From NCBI GenBank assembly GCA_017462825.1, contig JAFTQI010000029.1:1-47748 (forward strand): a stretch of DNA of 47,748 bases, read 5' to 3'. Shown piece after piece: positions 1 through 8,825 of the stretch. Under the pieces are notes generated by a model that did no database searches, was not told the DNA's origin, and worked only from the letters and a program-made list of their open reading frames with translations. Origin of the DNA: Clostridia bacterium (GTDB lineage Bacteria > Bacillota_A > Clostridia > Christensenellales > Borkfalkiaceae). Position 1 is the first letter of the stretch. Each line of letters opens with the position of its first letter. The position numbers were made by a program, and so were the translations under genes.

Positions 1-649
1 ATTCCAAAATTTCCGCCTGCCGTTTTGCACAAAGGGAAACGTTTTCCTCACTCCACTCGGACAAAGCCTCCTCCGCATTTTTACGGAACATTCCCTCCCC
101 AGAGCAGGGCGCGTCTACGAGAATTTTATCAAAATATCCTTGAAATTTTCTCGCCAAATCAGCGGGATATTCGTTGGTGACGACCGCATTTTTGATTCCC
201 ATACGTTCTACGTTTTGCGAAAGGATTTTCGCGCGCGAGGGAATCGGCTCGTTGAGCAGGATAATCCCTTCCCCCTGCATTTTACAAGCAAGCTGCGTAC
301 CCTTTCCCCCGGGCGCGGAACAAAGATCGAGCACCCTTTCCCTTGGCTGTACGTCTAAAAGTGGCGCGGCGGACATCGCCGACGGCTCTTGCGAATAGAA
401 CGCACCGGCAAAATGATAAGGCGAAGCACCTAGCTTTTCCGCATGCGTATAATACCCGTTTTTCTCCCAAGCAATCGGTTCGTCTAAGAAGGGTAAAAAG
501 ACTTTCAACTCGGACACGCCCCCCTTTAACGGGTTCAAGCGCACCCCTTTATACGGCGTTTTTTCATAGCACGCGAAAAAAGCTTCCCACTCGTTTTCGG
601 GAAGCTGTTTTTTCATATTTTCCATAAATTGTTCAGGTAAATGATACAT
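1..649 (-). CDS. RsmF/RsmB-like 16S rRNA (cytosine-C5) methyltransferase, 5' part only
   Basis: This is an S-adenosylmethionine-dependent RNA m5C methyltransferase of the NOL1/NOP2/Sun family. The first 216 codons are in the window and the rest runs off the left edge. I read it on the minus strand from ATG at 649. The SAM-binding motif LDLCSAPGGKGTQLA lies near residue 110 and motif IV, DAPCSGEGMFRK, near residue 180. The DAPCSGEGMFRKN wording is typical of RsmF (YebU) rather than RsmB. The Cys in motif IV is the residue that releases product in this family; the second, catalytic Cys would lie beyond the edge. It starts 14 bp after the exonuclease stop, so it is probably in the serS-exonuclease transcript. 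The family call is firm; the choice of RsmF over another NSUN-type enzyme is inference. Confidence 0.88.
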   Translation of the reverse strand, partial: MYHLPEQFMENMKKQLPENEWEAFFACYEKTPYKGVRLNPLKGGVSELKVFLPFLDEPIAWEKNGYYTHAEKLGASPYHFAGAFYSQEPSAMSAAPLLDVQPRERVLDLCSAPGGKGTQLACKMQGEGIILLNEPIPSRAKILSQNVERMGIKNAVVTNEYPADLARKFQGYFDKILVDAPCSGEGMFRKNAEEALSEWSEENVSLCAKRQAEILE

Positions 650-663
650 AATCGTCACCGTCG

Positions 664-1617
664 TTAATCCAAATACGCTTCAAATTCTTCGGGAGTAAAA
701 ATACGCGCTTTTTTCGCTTGCGCCGATTTCAAACGCGCGCCGTTTTCCGTTTCAAAACAAACGTACACATCGCACGTTTCCGCATGCGTTGTAAAAAACG
801 CGCCTTGAGCAAACGCCTTGGTTAAAAGCTTCTTCGCGAGCGGTAGCTGCAATTCCAAGGGGTGAGAAAAGCAAACCGTCTTGTTTTTCAACACGCCGTC
901 CTTAGCGCGTTTGCGCTTTTCTCTATCCGCAAAAATATGGAATTGCGCTTTGATTTTTTCCCGTTCCTCACGGCGTTTTTCCTGTTCTTTCCTATGTTTT
1001 GCCTGTGCGCGCGAGCGTATCGGCTCGATTTCATAATTAGAAATTTTGCCAAGCTGTATCTCTTGCTTTTCAATCAGCTCTATTAGCGTACAGCTTTCCG
1101 CTTTGCACATCGCTTCAGCAACCCTCATCGTCGCGTACGCGTCGTCTACCGCGCGGTGCGCCGTAAATTCCACGCCAAGCTCCTGCGCGATTGCGCCCAG
1201 CCCAAATTGACGAGAAAATTCCTTCACCACGTTCATGTATAAGAATTGCGTGTCCGCAAAGGAGAACTCAAAAGACGGCAACGAAAAGCGTTTGCTTTCC
1301 AAGTTCAAATATTTCACGTCGTTGATAGTTGCGTGACCGACGACCAACGTGTCCTTATCCTGCAAAAGAGAGTAAATTTTGTCCGCTTTTTCCGTGAAAG
1401 TAGGATATTTTTTGAAATCGGAATAATCATAAGGCAACACCAAGCCTTGCGTGCCCTTTCTATCGGTAAGATGGAATCCCCCCTGCGGATTGATCAAAAT
1501 ATCTTCTTTTTCCAAAATGGAAAAATTTTCATCCGTCAGGCAGTACCCAAACGCACAAATCTTCGCGACTTGCTTATTTACTACCGAACATTCAATGTCA
1601 AAAAATAAATACTTCAT
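664..1617 (-). CDS. DEDDh 3'-5' exonuclease (DnaQ-like) with C-terminal BRCT-like region
   Basis: This 317-residue protein has an N-terminal DnaQ/RNase T fold. ExoI is FDIE (Asp7, Glu9), ExoII is GHATINDVKYL (Asp100), and ExoIII is HRAVDDA (His154, Asp159), which makes it the DEDDh type with all acidic residues present. Residues about 195-240 are highly charged and helical (many Lys, Arg and Glu). The last 75 residues, with KTVCFSHPLE near the start, resemble a short BRCT domain, as in some Firmicute DnaQ-like proteins. It probably trims DNA or RNA 3' ends in repair or RNA turnover; the substrate cannot be read from sequence. It is not the PolC proofreading domain, which is part of a much larger protein. 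No strong ribosome site precedes the ATG. It follows serS after two structured repeats. Confidence 0.8.
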   Translation of the reverse strand: MKYLFFDIECSVVNKQVAKICAFGYCLTDENFSILEKEDILINPQGGFHLTDRKGTQGLVLPYDYSDFKKYPTFTEKADKIYSLLQDKDTLVVGHATINDVKYLNLESKRFSLPSFEFSFADTQFLYMNVVKEFSRQFGLGAIAQELGVEFTAHRAVDDAYATMRVAEAMCKAESCTLIELIEKQEIQLGKISNYEIEPIRSRAQAKHRKEQEKRREEREKIKAQFHIFADREKRKRAKDGVLKNKTVCFSHPLELQLPLAKKLLTKAFAQGAFFTTHAETCDVYVCFETENGARLKSAQAKKARIFTPEEFEAYLD

Positions 1618-1661
1618 AGATTAAAAACTCGTTTTTCTTTAGAATTTTTGGGATTGAAAAT

Positions 1662-1685
1662 GGCGAGTGTTTTTCGCGACTCGCC
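1662..1685 (-). other. Intercistronic hairpin before the exonuclease gene
   Basis: GGCGAGT and ACTCGCC form a 7-bp perfect stem with a 10-base loop, between the serS-side repeats and the exonuclease start. On the minus strand it is followed by ATTTTC rather than a long T run, so at most it would attenuate. It is about 45 bp upstream of the exonuclease ATG. Confidence 0.35.
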
Positions 1686-1699
1686 AAAGAATGGAAACA

Positions 1700-1802
1700 T
1701 TAAGCAGGCTGCAAGCAAGACAAGGAAGGCGCGGATTTGCCGACGGGAGCGTACTAAACCGTACGCGAGCGAGGCAAAACGCAAGCCTGACGACGTATTG
1801 CG
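1700..1802 (+). repeat. Structured intercistronic repeat, copy A (tandem with copy B)
   Basis: This 103-bp unit is repeated almost perfectly 124 bp further on; one difference is visible (aaggc against aaagc). It starts with TTAAGCAGGCTGCAAGC and ends GACGTATTGCG. The centre is a perfect hairpin, GCGTAC-TAAACC-GTACGC, inside a second stem, TTTGCC/GGCAAA. The layout matches the copies after gyrB, leuC, ilvC, leuA and ridA. I do not see a clean outer arm for this copy. No coding potential is evident. Orientation is given as the strand on which G.U pairs, rather than A.C mismatches, occur in the family. Confidence 0.85.
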
Positions 1803-1819
1803 CCGCCGTCCATAAGTGT

Positions 1820-1944
1820 AAAATTAAGCAGGCTGCAAGCAAGACAAGGAAAGCGCGGATTTGCCGACGGGAGCGTACTAAACCGTACGCGAGCGAGGCA
1901 AAACGCAAGCCTGACGACGTATTGCGTAGCAGAATCTTAATTTT
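1820..1944 (+). repeat. Structured intercistronic repeat, copy B (at serS stop)
   Basis: The core at 1824-1926 is nearly identical to copy A. A 9-bp perfect outer arm is present: AAAATTAAG at 1820-1828 pairs with CTTAATTTT at 1936-1944. The right arm includes the serS stop codon (TTA on the plus strand, 1937-1939) and its last sense codon. The inner stems are TTTGCC/GGCAAA and GCGTAC/GTACGC. Confidence 0.85.
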
Positions 1945-3226
1945 TGGGGTTGATAACTTTTTTGCCACCCATATAAGGCTGCAACGCTTCGGGAATCACT
2001 ACGCTGCCGTCTGCTTGCAAGTGGTTTTCAATAAATGCGATAAGCATACGGGGAGGCGCAACGACTGTGTTGTTCAAGGTGTGCGCGAGTTTGGTTTTAC
2101 CGTCGTCGTCTTTATAGCGAATGGAAAGACGTCTCGCTTGCGCGTCCGTTAAGTTCGAGCAAGAGCCCACTTCAAAATATTTCTTTTGACGGGGACTCCA
2201 AGCTTCTACGTCACAGCTCTTATATTTCAAGTCCGCCAAGTCGCCCGTGCAGCAGCCAAGCTGTCTTACGGGAATATCCAACGAGCGGAAAAGTTCTACG
2301 GTGTAGCTCCAAAGTTTTTCGTACCAAGCGTCGCTTTCTTCGGGCTTACATACAACAATCATTTCCTGCTTTTCGAATTGGTGAATACGGTAAATACCGC
2401 GTTCTTCGATACCGTGCGCACCCTTTTCCTTTCTAAAACAAGGCGAGTAGCTCGTGAGGGTCAAGGGGAGTTTCTTTCCGTCGATGATTTGACCCATGAA
2501 ACGGCCGATCATCGAGTGTTCGCTCGTACCGATCAAGTACAAATCTTCTCCTTCTATTTTATACATCATATTTTCCATTTCGTCGAAGCTCATAACGCCC
2601 GAAACGACGTCACCGTGGATCATGTACGGGGGGATTACGTAGGTGAAACCCTTGTCGATCATGAAATCGCGCGCATAAGTGAGCACCGCCGAGTGCAATC
2701 TTGCAATATCGCCCGTTAAATAATAGAAGCCTTGACCAGAAGTACGGCGCGCGGAGTCTACGTCGATACCGTCAAGATTTTCGAGAATATCGAGGTGGTA
2801 AGGCACGTCGAAATCAGGCACTTTCGCTTCCCCGAAACGTTGCAATTCCACGTTTTGAGAATCATCTTTGCCGACAGGTACGTCGTCCGCTACGATATTG
2901 GGAATCGCCATCATTACTTTCTTGAGCGCGGCTTCCACTTCTTCGCTTTCTTTTTCAATGGCAACGAGTCTATCCGCGTCCGCCTTTACTTGCGCTTTTA
3001 CTGCTTCCGCTTCTTCGCGTTTGCCTTCCTTCATAAGCATACCCACCTGCTTGGAAAGGGTGTTTCGTGCCGCGCGGAGCGCGTCCCCTTCCGCAATAAG
3101 CGCGCGACGCTTTGCGTCGAGTTCAAGCGCTTCGTCTACAAGCGGAAGCTTATGGTCTTGGAATTTTCTTTGAATGTTTGCTCTTACAAGCTCGGGATTC
3201 GTACGGATTAAATTAATATCAATCAT
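1937..3226 (-). CDS. serS: Seryl-tRNA synthetase
   Basis: SerRS is a class II aminoacyl-tRNA synthetase that charges tRNA-Ser and tRNA-Sec in the cytoplasm. The 429-residue length is usual. Residues 1-100 form the long two-helix coiled-coil arm (rich in Ala, Glu, Lys and Arg) that holds the long variable arm of tRNA-Ser. The catalytic domain shows motif 2 around SPCFRKEKGAHG and motif 3 in LNNTVVAPPRMLIAFIENH, ending PYMGGKK, all typical of SerRS. An AAAGGAG site sits just upstream of the ATG. A promoter lies 83-111 bp upstream. No T-box is seen in front of it, although serS genes of many Firmicutes have one. The stop codon lies inside the outer arm of repeat copy B. Confidence 0.97.
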   Translation of the reverse strand: MIDINLIRTNPELVRANIQRKFQDHKLPLVDEALELDAKRRALIAEGDALRAARNTLSKQVGMLMKEGKREEAEAVKAQVKADADRLVAIEKESEEVEAALKKVMMAIPNIVADDVPVGKDDSQNVELQRFGEAKVPDFDVPYHLDILENLDGIDVDSARRTSGQGFYYLTGDIARLHSAVLTYARDFMIDKGFTYVIPPYMIHGDVVSGVMSFDEMENMMYKIEGEDLYLIGTSEHSMIGRFMGQIIDGKKLPLTLTSYSPCFRKEKGAHGIEERGIYRIHQFEKQEMIVVCKPEESDAWYEKLWSYTVELFRSLDIPVRQLGCCTGDLADLKYKSCDVEAWSPRQKKYFEVGSCSNLTDAQARRLSIRYKDDDGKTKLAHTLNNTVVAPPRMLIAFIENHLQADGSVVIPEALQPYMGGKKVINPKN

Positions 3227-3308
3227 GATTGCTCCTTTTGAGAAGAACTTATTTCTCTATCATTTGGATTGTTAGCCTTTTTCGCTAAAATCGACTCAAT
3301 TTTTCTCT

Positions 3309-3337
3309 ATTATACAACTTTTGCAACGCAAAATCAA
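3309..3337 (-). promoter_or_regulatory. Sigma-A type promoter for serS
   Basis: On the minus strand TTGATT (3332-3337) is followed by a 17-bp spacer and a perfect TATAAT (3309-3314). This gives a leader of about 75 nt before serS. It is back to back with the P-type ATPase promoter. Confidence 0.65.
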
Positions 3338-3387
3338 TTAAATGCCATTGCCCCATGTCAAATTCTTGTGAAATTTCTTCAAAAACC

Positions 3388-3416
3388 TTGAATTTTCTAA
3401 AACCCTATGGTATAAT
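3388..3416 (+). promoter_or_regulatory. Sigma-A type promoter for the P-type ATPase
   Basis: TTGAAT (3388-3393), a 17-bp spacer and TATAAT (3411-3416) lie about 37 bp before the ATG at 3453. A GGAGAG ribosome site is about 10 bp before that start. Confidence 0.7.
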
Positions 3417-3452
3417 AATACCATATCTTCAGCTTTACGGAGAGAAAGCGTT

Positions 3453-6011
3453 ATGAAAAAAGAGAAACAACCCAACATAGAGCAAGGCGAAAAGAAAAGT
3501 ATTTTTGCCAAACTCTTCAAAAAGAAAGAAAAACAACCGCTTGCACACGTGAACGTGACCCGTTTCCACGCGCTTGCAAGCGAAGGCTTGTCCACCGCGC
3601 AGGTAGACGAGCGGATTTCGCAAGGCTTAGTCAATAAGACGGTCAAAAAATATTCCAAGACGTATAGAAGTATTTTCGTTGGAAATATCTGCACTTTCTT
3701 CAACTTGCTTTGCTTAATTGCCGCACTTGCCTTGCTTTTGGCGCGCGCGCCCGTTTCACAGTTCTCGTTCGTGCTGATTTTCCTTTGCAATATCTTCGTC
3801 AGTATCTTTCAAGAAATCCGCGCAAAACGAAAAATCGATAAACTGTCTATCCTATCTTCCCCGACCGCAAAAGTCATACGAAACGGCGAGAAAATAGAGA
3901 TCCCAGTCGAAGAAATCGTTGTGGACGACGTGCTTATAATGAACGCGGGACAACAAGTCCCCGCCGACTGTATCGCCCTCGAAGGGAATGCGGAGCTCAA
4001 CGAATCCTTGCTTACGGGTGAATCCGTACCTGTAAAAAAGAACGACGGCGACGAACTTTTCGCAGGCTCGTTCATCGCAAGCGGTCAGGTCGCGGCGCGG
4101 GTGGATAAAATCGGCGAAGATACGTATATCAGCAAGCTGACTTCCAAGGCAAAGAAATATAAACGCCCTAATTCCGAAATTATGAACTCGATCAACTTAT
4201 TCATTCGAGCAATCGGTTTGGCAATCGTACCCGTTGCGATTTTGATGTTCTTCACCAACCTTCGCGGCAGCGATACGAGCTGGGCGGAATTGGCGGCTTC
4301 GGGGGGCTTTTGGTCCAATCTTTTTAAAGGCAACGAGGTCTTGAACGAAACGATTCAAAAGACTTGCTCGGTGGTAATCGGTATGATTCCGTCGGGATTG
4401 CTGCTTTTGACAACCGTCGCTCTTTCGGTCGGCATGATCCGCTTGGCAAAATATAACACCCTCGTGCAGGATATGTACTCCCTCGAAATGCTCGCGCGCG
4501 TTAACGTGCTTTGTTTGGACAAAACGGGCACGATCACCGACGGACGTATGCGCGTAAGCGATTGTATCTTACTCAACGCGACTACGGAATACGGCATTGA
4601 CGATATCCTCGGCTCGATGCTCGCGTCCTTGAACGATAATAACCAAACTTCCATCGCACTCTACGAACGTTTCGGGCATTCGACCGCGCTGAACCCCATC
4701 GCGACCCTGCCTTTCTCGTCGGCGAGAAAACTTTCCGCCGTCACCTTTGAGGACGTCGGTACGTTCGTTATGGGCGCACCCGAATTTGTCTTAAAACCTA
4801 TGCCCGCACGCATTGACAAGATTGTCAAGCAGTACGCGCAAATGGGCTTGCGCGTACTCGTCGTTGGACATTCGACAGGTAACTTGCAGGGTGATAAAAT
4901 TCCAGCGGGACTTCGCGCAATGGCTATCATTACCCTCTCGGATAATATTCGCCCCGACGCGATTGAAACCATCAAATGGTTTAGAGAAAACGACGTTGCC
5001 GTCAAGGTCATTTCAGGCGACAACCCCGTGACCGTGTCCGAGGTGGCGCGGCGCGCGGGGATCAAGAACGCGGCACAATTCATTTCCTTAGAAGGCTTGT
5101 CCGACCTCGAAGTGGAAAACGCGGCGAATCAGTACACGGTGTTTGGCAGAGTAACGCCCGAACAAAAGGCAATCCTTATCCGCTCGATTAAGAAAGCAGG
5201 CAACACCGTTGCCATGACGGGCGACGGCGTAAACGATATTCTCGCAATGAAAGAAGCGGACTGCGCCGTGTCGGTAGCTTCGGGCAGCGAAGCGGCGAGA
5301 AACGTTTCTAACCTTGTCTTGCAAGACAATAATTTCGGGTCTATGCCCAAGATTGTAAACGAGGGCAGACGAGTTATCAACAACATCAAAAATTCGTCCG
5401 CGCTGTACATTATGAAAACGTTGCTTACGTTGATTTTGGCGACTGTGTGCATCGCGCTCAAGAGCCAATATTTCTTCACGACGAATAACATGATGCTCTT
5501 TGAATTCTTCATCAGCGCAATCCCGTCGTTCGTACTGTCCTTGCAACCGAACACCAACCGCGTAAAAGGGAAGTTTATCCCTTACGTACTAAGCCGCGCG
5601 ATACCGGGCGCGCTAACCCTAGCAATCGGTATTCTTTCACTGTACGTTATCCATAGAACGGACCTTGCCGATAATTTCGGGCTTGTGGACGCCATGGGGA
5701 ATAATACGGCGGAATATCAAGCGCTTATGATGCTTATCCTTACGTTTGCAGGGCTTGTAATGCTGTATCGAATCTGTCAACCGTTTAACGTGACGAGAGC
5801 GGTGCTCTTTATCCTTTCCGCGGTGTGCTGTTTCATTGTAGTGGGTATTCCCGTACTCGGCGAAATCGTCTTTGAAGGCTGGGAATTCATTGAATTGTCG
5901 ATGGCGCAGGTACTGCTTGTCGTGATTATCGTACAGGCATGTTTCCCGATTTCAGGCGTTTTGATACGGTTCTTTGATATGATCAACCCCGTTGATAAGG
6001 ATAATCCTTGA
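3453..6011 (+). CDS. Cation-transporting P-type ATPase, CtpE-like
   Basis: This 852-residue membrane pump uses ATP to move a cation. It has the actuator motif LTGESVPVKK near residue 190, the phosphorylation motif DKTGT with Asp356, and the hinge motif TGDGVND near residue 590. Membrane helices lie at about 77-117 and 248-270, around 300-330, and in a C-terminal bundle from about 650 on. The N-terminal layout (NKTVKKYSKTYRSIFVGNI, then FQEIRAKRKIDKL) is like the Firmicute and mycobacterial CtpE/YfgQ group, where calcium has been proposed as substrate. The membrane motif normally written PEGL reads PSGL here (IPSGLLLLTTVALSVG), so the acidic ion ligand is missing. Substrate is therefore uncertain. 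It stands alone, with its own promoter and terminator. Confidence 0.88.
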   Translation: MKKEKQPNIEQGEKKSIFAKLFKKKEKQPLAHVNVTRFHALASEGLSTAQVDERISQGLVNKTVKKYSKTYRSIFVGNICTFFNLLCLIAALALLLARAPVSQFSFVLIFLCNIFVSIFQEIRAKRKIDKLSILSSPTAKVIRNGEKIEIPVEEIVVDDVLIMNAGQQVPADCIALEGNAELNESLLTGESVPVKKNDGDELFAGSFIASGQVAARVDKIGEDTYISKLTSKAKKYKRPNSEIMNSINLFIRAIGLAIVPVAILMFFTNLRGSDTSWAELAASGGFWSNLFKGNEVLNETIQKTCSVVIGMIPSGLLLLTTVALSVGMIRLAKYNTLVQDMYSLEMLARVNVLCLDKTGTITDGRMRVSDCILLNATTEYGIDDILGSMLASLNDNNQTSIALYERFGHSTALNPIATLPFSSARKLSAVTFEDVGTFVMGAPEFVLKPMPARIDKIVKQYAQMGLRVLVVGHSTGNLQGDKIPAGLRAMAIITLSDNIRPDAIETIKWFRENDVAVKVISGDNPVTVSEVARRAGIKNAAQFISLEGLSDLEVENAANQYTVFGRVTPEQKAILIRSIKKAGNTVAMTGDGVNDILAMKEADCAVSVASGSEAARNVSNLVLQDNNFGSMPKIVNEGRRVINNIKNSSALYIMKTLLTLILATVCIALKSQYFFTTNNMMLFEFFISAIPSFVLSLQPNTNRVKGKFIPYVLSRAIPGALTLAIGILSLYVIHRTDLADNFGLVDAMGNNTAEYQALMMLILTFAGLVMLYRICQPFNVTRAVLFILSAVCCFIVVGIPVLGEIVFEGWEFIELSMAQVLLVVIIVQACFPISGVLIRFFDMINPVDKDNP

Positions 6012-6041
6012 CCTAGTATTAGTATCCATCGTACGTTTTTT

Positions 6042-6074
6042 AAGAGAGCTTGCATTAATTGTAGGCTCTCTTTT
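6042..6074 (+). terminator. Intrinsic terminator of the P-type ATPase gene
   Basis: AAGAGAGC and GCTCTCTT form the stem, with weaker pairs inside, followed by TTTC. It lies 30 bp after the stop codon. Confidence 0.7.
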
Positions 6075-6099
6075 CTATATATGTTTTAATTGAAAATAA

Positions 6100-6130
6100 G
6101 GGCAGGTATGCGATCAACGCATACCTGCCC
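6100..6130 (-). terminator. 13-bp perfect hairpin between convergent genes, probably the gyrA terminator
   Basis: GGGCAGGTATGCG and its exact complement flank a 5-base loop. On the minus strand it is followed by TTATTTTC, on the plus strand by TTTCC, so it may work both ways. The same GGCAGGTATGCG wording recurs at several other places in the window. Confidence 0.7.
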
Positions 6131-6154
6131 TTTCCATTTGTGCTTTTTGAGCGA

Positions 6155-8776
6155 TTATTCCTCGTCTGCGGGAGCTTCGTCCGTTTCGTCGTCAAGGACT
6201 ACTTCTTCTTCGATTTCTTCCGTTTCGTCAACGCCTTCCGCGAGTTCTTCGGGGCTCAAATCCGCCGCCGTTTCTTCAGGCGCTTCCACTTCCGCTTCGT
6301 CGTCGCGTTCGGTAATGTCTACTGTCGCTACCTCGCTATCCTTAACGTTCATTACGCGTACGCCGCGCGTGCTTCTGCCGATACAGCTAATCGTGTCCGC
6401 ATGCATGCGGATAATCGTACCGCCCGTCGTAATAATCATAATATCGTTATCGTCAGTTACGGGCTTTAAGTTGACAAGATAACCTGTCTTTTCATTGAAT
6501 ACGCCTGCTTTGATACCCTTACCGCCACGGCTTTGGAGTCTATAATCTTCAATCTTAGAACGTTTACCATAGCCAAGCGACGTGAGCGTGAACAAATCGA
6601 AGTTCGGGTCGATGATGAGCATATCGACAACGATGTCTTCCTTTCCAAGCGTAATCGCCTTAACGCCTTGCGTGCCGCGGCCCGTAGGACGGACGTCTTT
6701 TTCGCTAAAGCGAATACACTTACCGCCGCGCGAAGCCACCAAGATTTCGTCTTCACCCGTCGTGAACCGAACGGCAATCAATCTATCGTCTTCTTGAATC
6801 TTGATTGCAATCTTACCGTTCTTCGCGATACGTTTGAATTCGTCGGTATGGGTCTTCTTGATTAAGCCTTTTTCCGTCGCCATAACGAGGTAACCCGTGC
6901 CGTCTTCGAGTACGGGGAGCACCGCTTCAATCTTTTCGCCTTGGTCAAGCTGCACCACGTTGACAATCGCTCTGCCGCGCGCCGTGCGGTTTGCCTCGGG
7001 GATTTCGTAACCCTTGATCGAGTACACTTTCCCTTTCGACGAAAACAGCAAGATAGGATCGTGCGTACAGCAAACAAACATCTTTTCTACGTAGTCTTCA
7101 TCCTTAGGTCTATGCGCCGTAATACCCTTGCCGCCGCGGCCTTGCGCCTTGTATTCTTCTACGGGCAAGCGCTTAATATAACCGCCGTGCGTGATTGTGA
7201 TTACGACGTCCTCTCTATCGATAAGGTCTTCGTCGTCGATGTTGCCGTAATCTACGGAAATTTCCGTTTTTCTAGGCGAAGGATATTTCGTTTTGATTTC
7301 CGTCAAGTCGCCCCGAATGATTTCGAGTACGCGGCTTTCGTTTGCGAGAATGTCTTTCAAATCCTCGATCGTGGCGCGGAGAGCGGCAAGTTCGTCGTTG
7401 AGCTTTTCTACTTCCAAGGACGTGAGTCTTTGCAAGCGCATTTCCAAAATCGCGTTCGCTTGTTTTTCGTCGAGCTCGAACGCTTCCGTCAAGCCCTTAA
7501 TCGCTACGTTCTTATCCGCCGAAGCTTTGATAATACGAATAACTTCGTCCACGTTCGCGAGCGCAAGCACCAAGCCTGCGATAATGTGCGCGCGTTCTTC
7601 CGTTTTATTCAAGTCGAAACGCGTTCTTCTCGTAATGACTTCCTTTTGATGGTTCAAATAATGATAAAGGATTTCGCGAAGATTGAGGGTCTTGGGTTCG
7701 GTACCGTTTTCCACGAGCGCGAGCAAGATGATACCGTCCGACGTTTGCAATTTCGTCTTTTTATAGAGGGTGTTCAAAACGACCTGCGCATTCGCGTCTC
7801 TCTTGACTTCGATTACAATACGCATACCGTCTCTACCCGATTCGTCGCGGATATCCGAAATTCCTTCGATTTTCTTATCGTTTACCATGTCGGCAATCGT
7901 CTTAACGAGCTGCGCTTTGTTGACTTGGTAAGGGATTTCCGTAACGACGATACGGGAACGGGTGTTGCCGCCCGAGCCGTATTCTTCGATTTCGCACTTG
8001 GAACGGATTACAATATTGCCTTGACCCGTTCTATACGCCTTTTTAATGCCGCTTCTACCCATAATCATGCCGCCCGTCGGGAAATCGGGCGCGGGAATGA
8101 TTTCCATAAGCTCGTCCACGGTAATTTCGGGGTTGTCGATCATTGCGATCGTACCGTCAATGACTTCGGCAAGGTTATGGGGCGGAATATTCGTCGCCAT
8201 ACCTACTGCGATACCGTCCGCGCCGTTTACGAGCAAGTTGGGATATCTTGCGGGAAGTACGGTGGGTTCTTCTTCCGTCGCGTCGAAGTTGGGAATGAAA
8301 TCGACCGTTTCCTTATCGAGGTCGCGAAGCATTTCCGAGGCAAGCTTGGTGAGCTTTGCTTCGGTATAACGCATAGCAGCCGCGGAGTCGCCGTCGATCG
8401 AGCCGAAGTTCCCGTGACCGAATACGAGCGGGAAATTGATGGTAAATTCCTGCGCCAAACGCACGAGCGCGTCGTAAACCGAGCTGTCGCCGTGGGGGTG
8501 ATATTTACCCATACAGTCCCCGACGATACGGGCGCACTTTCTCGTCGCCTTATCGTTGTAAAGACCCATTTCGTGCATTGAGAACAAGATACGTCTATGC
8601 ACGGGCTTCAAACCGTCGCGAACGTCCGGAATCGCACGGGATTTGTTTACCGCCATTGCGTAAGCGATGAAAGAACGTTTCAGCTCGTCGTCTACTTCAA
8701 CGTCCAGCATTTTCGTCATCGCGAGTGTACTTTTAAATTCCTCTGTTAATTCAGGGCTGACTTCTTTTTTCGCCAT
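6155..8776 (-). CDS. gyrA: DNA gyrase subunit A
   Basis: GyrA is the DNA-cutting subunit of gyrase, which adds negative supercoils with GyrB. The catalytic tyrosine is Tyr137 in AMRYTEAKL. The quinolone region reads HPHGDSSVYDAL, with Ser98 and Asp102 at the positions equal to E. coli Ser83 and Asp87, so the common resistance changes are absent. The gyrase-specific GyrA box QGRGGKG is present in the C-terminal beta-pinwheel, which separates it from ParC. The N-terminal wording AYAMAVNKSRAIPDVRDG departs from the usual YAMSVIVSRALPDVRDG. The last 50 residues are strongly acidic (Glu/Asp rich), as in several GyrA tails that tune supercoiling. Length is 873. The ribosome site is TAGGAGAAAATC-ATG. 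It follows gyrB, with a structured repeat in between. Confidence 0.97.
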   Translation of the reverse strand: MAKKEVSPELTEEFKSTLAMTKMLDVEVDDELKRSFIAYAMAVNKSRAIPDVRDGLKPVHRRILFSMHEMGLYNDKATRKCARIVGDCMGKYHPHGDSSVYDALVRLAQEFTINFPLVFGHGNFGSIDGDSAAAMRYTEAKLTKLASEMLRDLDKETVDFIPNFDATEEEPTVLPARYPNLLVNGADGIAVGMATNIPPHNLAEVIDGTIAMIDNPEITVDELMEIIPAPDFPTGGMIMGRSGIKKAYRTGQGNIVIRSKCEIEEYGSGGNTRSRIVVTEIPYQVNKAQLVKTIADMVNDKKIEGISDIRDESGRDGMRIVIEVKRDANAQVVLNTLYKKTKLQTSDGIILLALVENGTEPKTLNLREILYHYLNHQKEVITRRTRFDLNKTEERAHIIAGLVLALANVDEVIRIIKASADKNVAIKGLTEAFELDEKQANAILEMRLQRLTSLEVEKLNDELAALRATIEDLKDILANESRVLEIIRGDLTEIKTKYPSPRKTEISVDYGNIDDEDLIDREDVVITITHGGYIKRLPVEEYKAQGRGGKGITAHRPKDEDYVEKMFVCCTHDPILLFSSKGKVYSIKGYEIPEANRTARGRAIVNVVQLDQGEKIEAVLPVLEDGTGYLVMATEKGLIKKTHTDEFKRIAKNGKIAIKIQEDDRLIAVRFTTGEDEILVASRGGKCIRFSEKDVRPTGRGTQGVKAITLGKEDIVVDMLIIDPNFDLFTLTSLGYGKRSKIEDYRLQSRGGKGIKAGVFNEKTGYLVNLKPVTDDNDIMIITTGGTIIRMHADTISCIGRSTRGVRVMNVKDSEVATVDITERDDEAEVEAPEETAADLSPEELAEGVDETEEIEEEVVLDDETDEAPADEE

Positions 8777-8825
8777 GATTTTCTCCTAATTTGTTTCTAC
8801 AAGGCTTGAATACTATACCTACTCT

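Noticed and set aside
3227..3340. T-box in front of serS
   Set aside because: The leader is only about 75 nt and lacks the GGTACCGCG motif and a terminator.
8431..8520. Quinolone-resistance changes in gyrA
   Set aside because: Ser98 and Asp102 (E. coli Ser83 and Asp87) are unchanged.
6941..8581. 546-codon plus-strand open frame opposite gyrA, and similar long frames opposite gyrB (9036-10868), ilvD (25748-27247) and ilvC (27374-28375)
   Set aside because: They are mirror frames produced by the codon use of the real genes. They have no ribosome sites or recognisable motifs and are rich in Arg, Phe, His and Val in a way typical of shadow frames.
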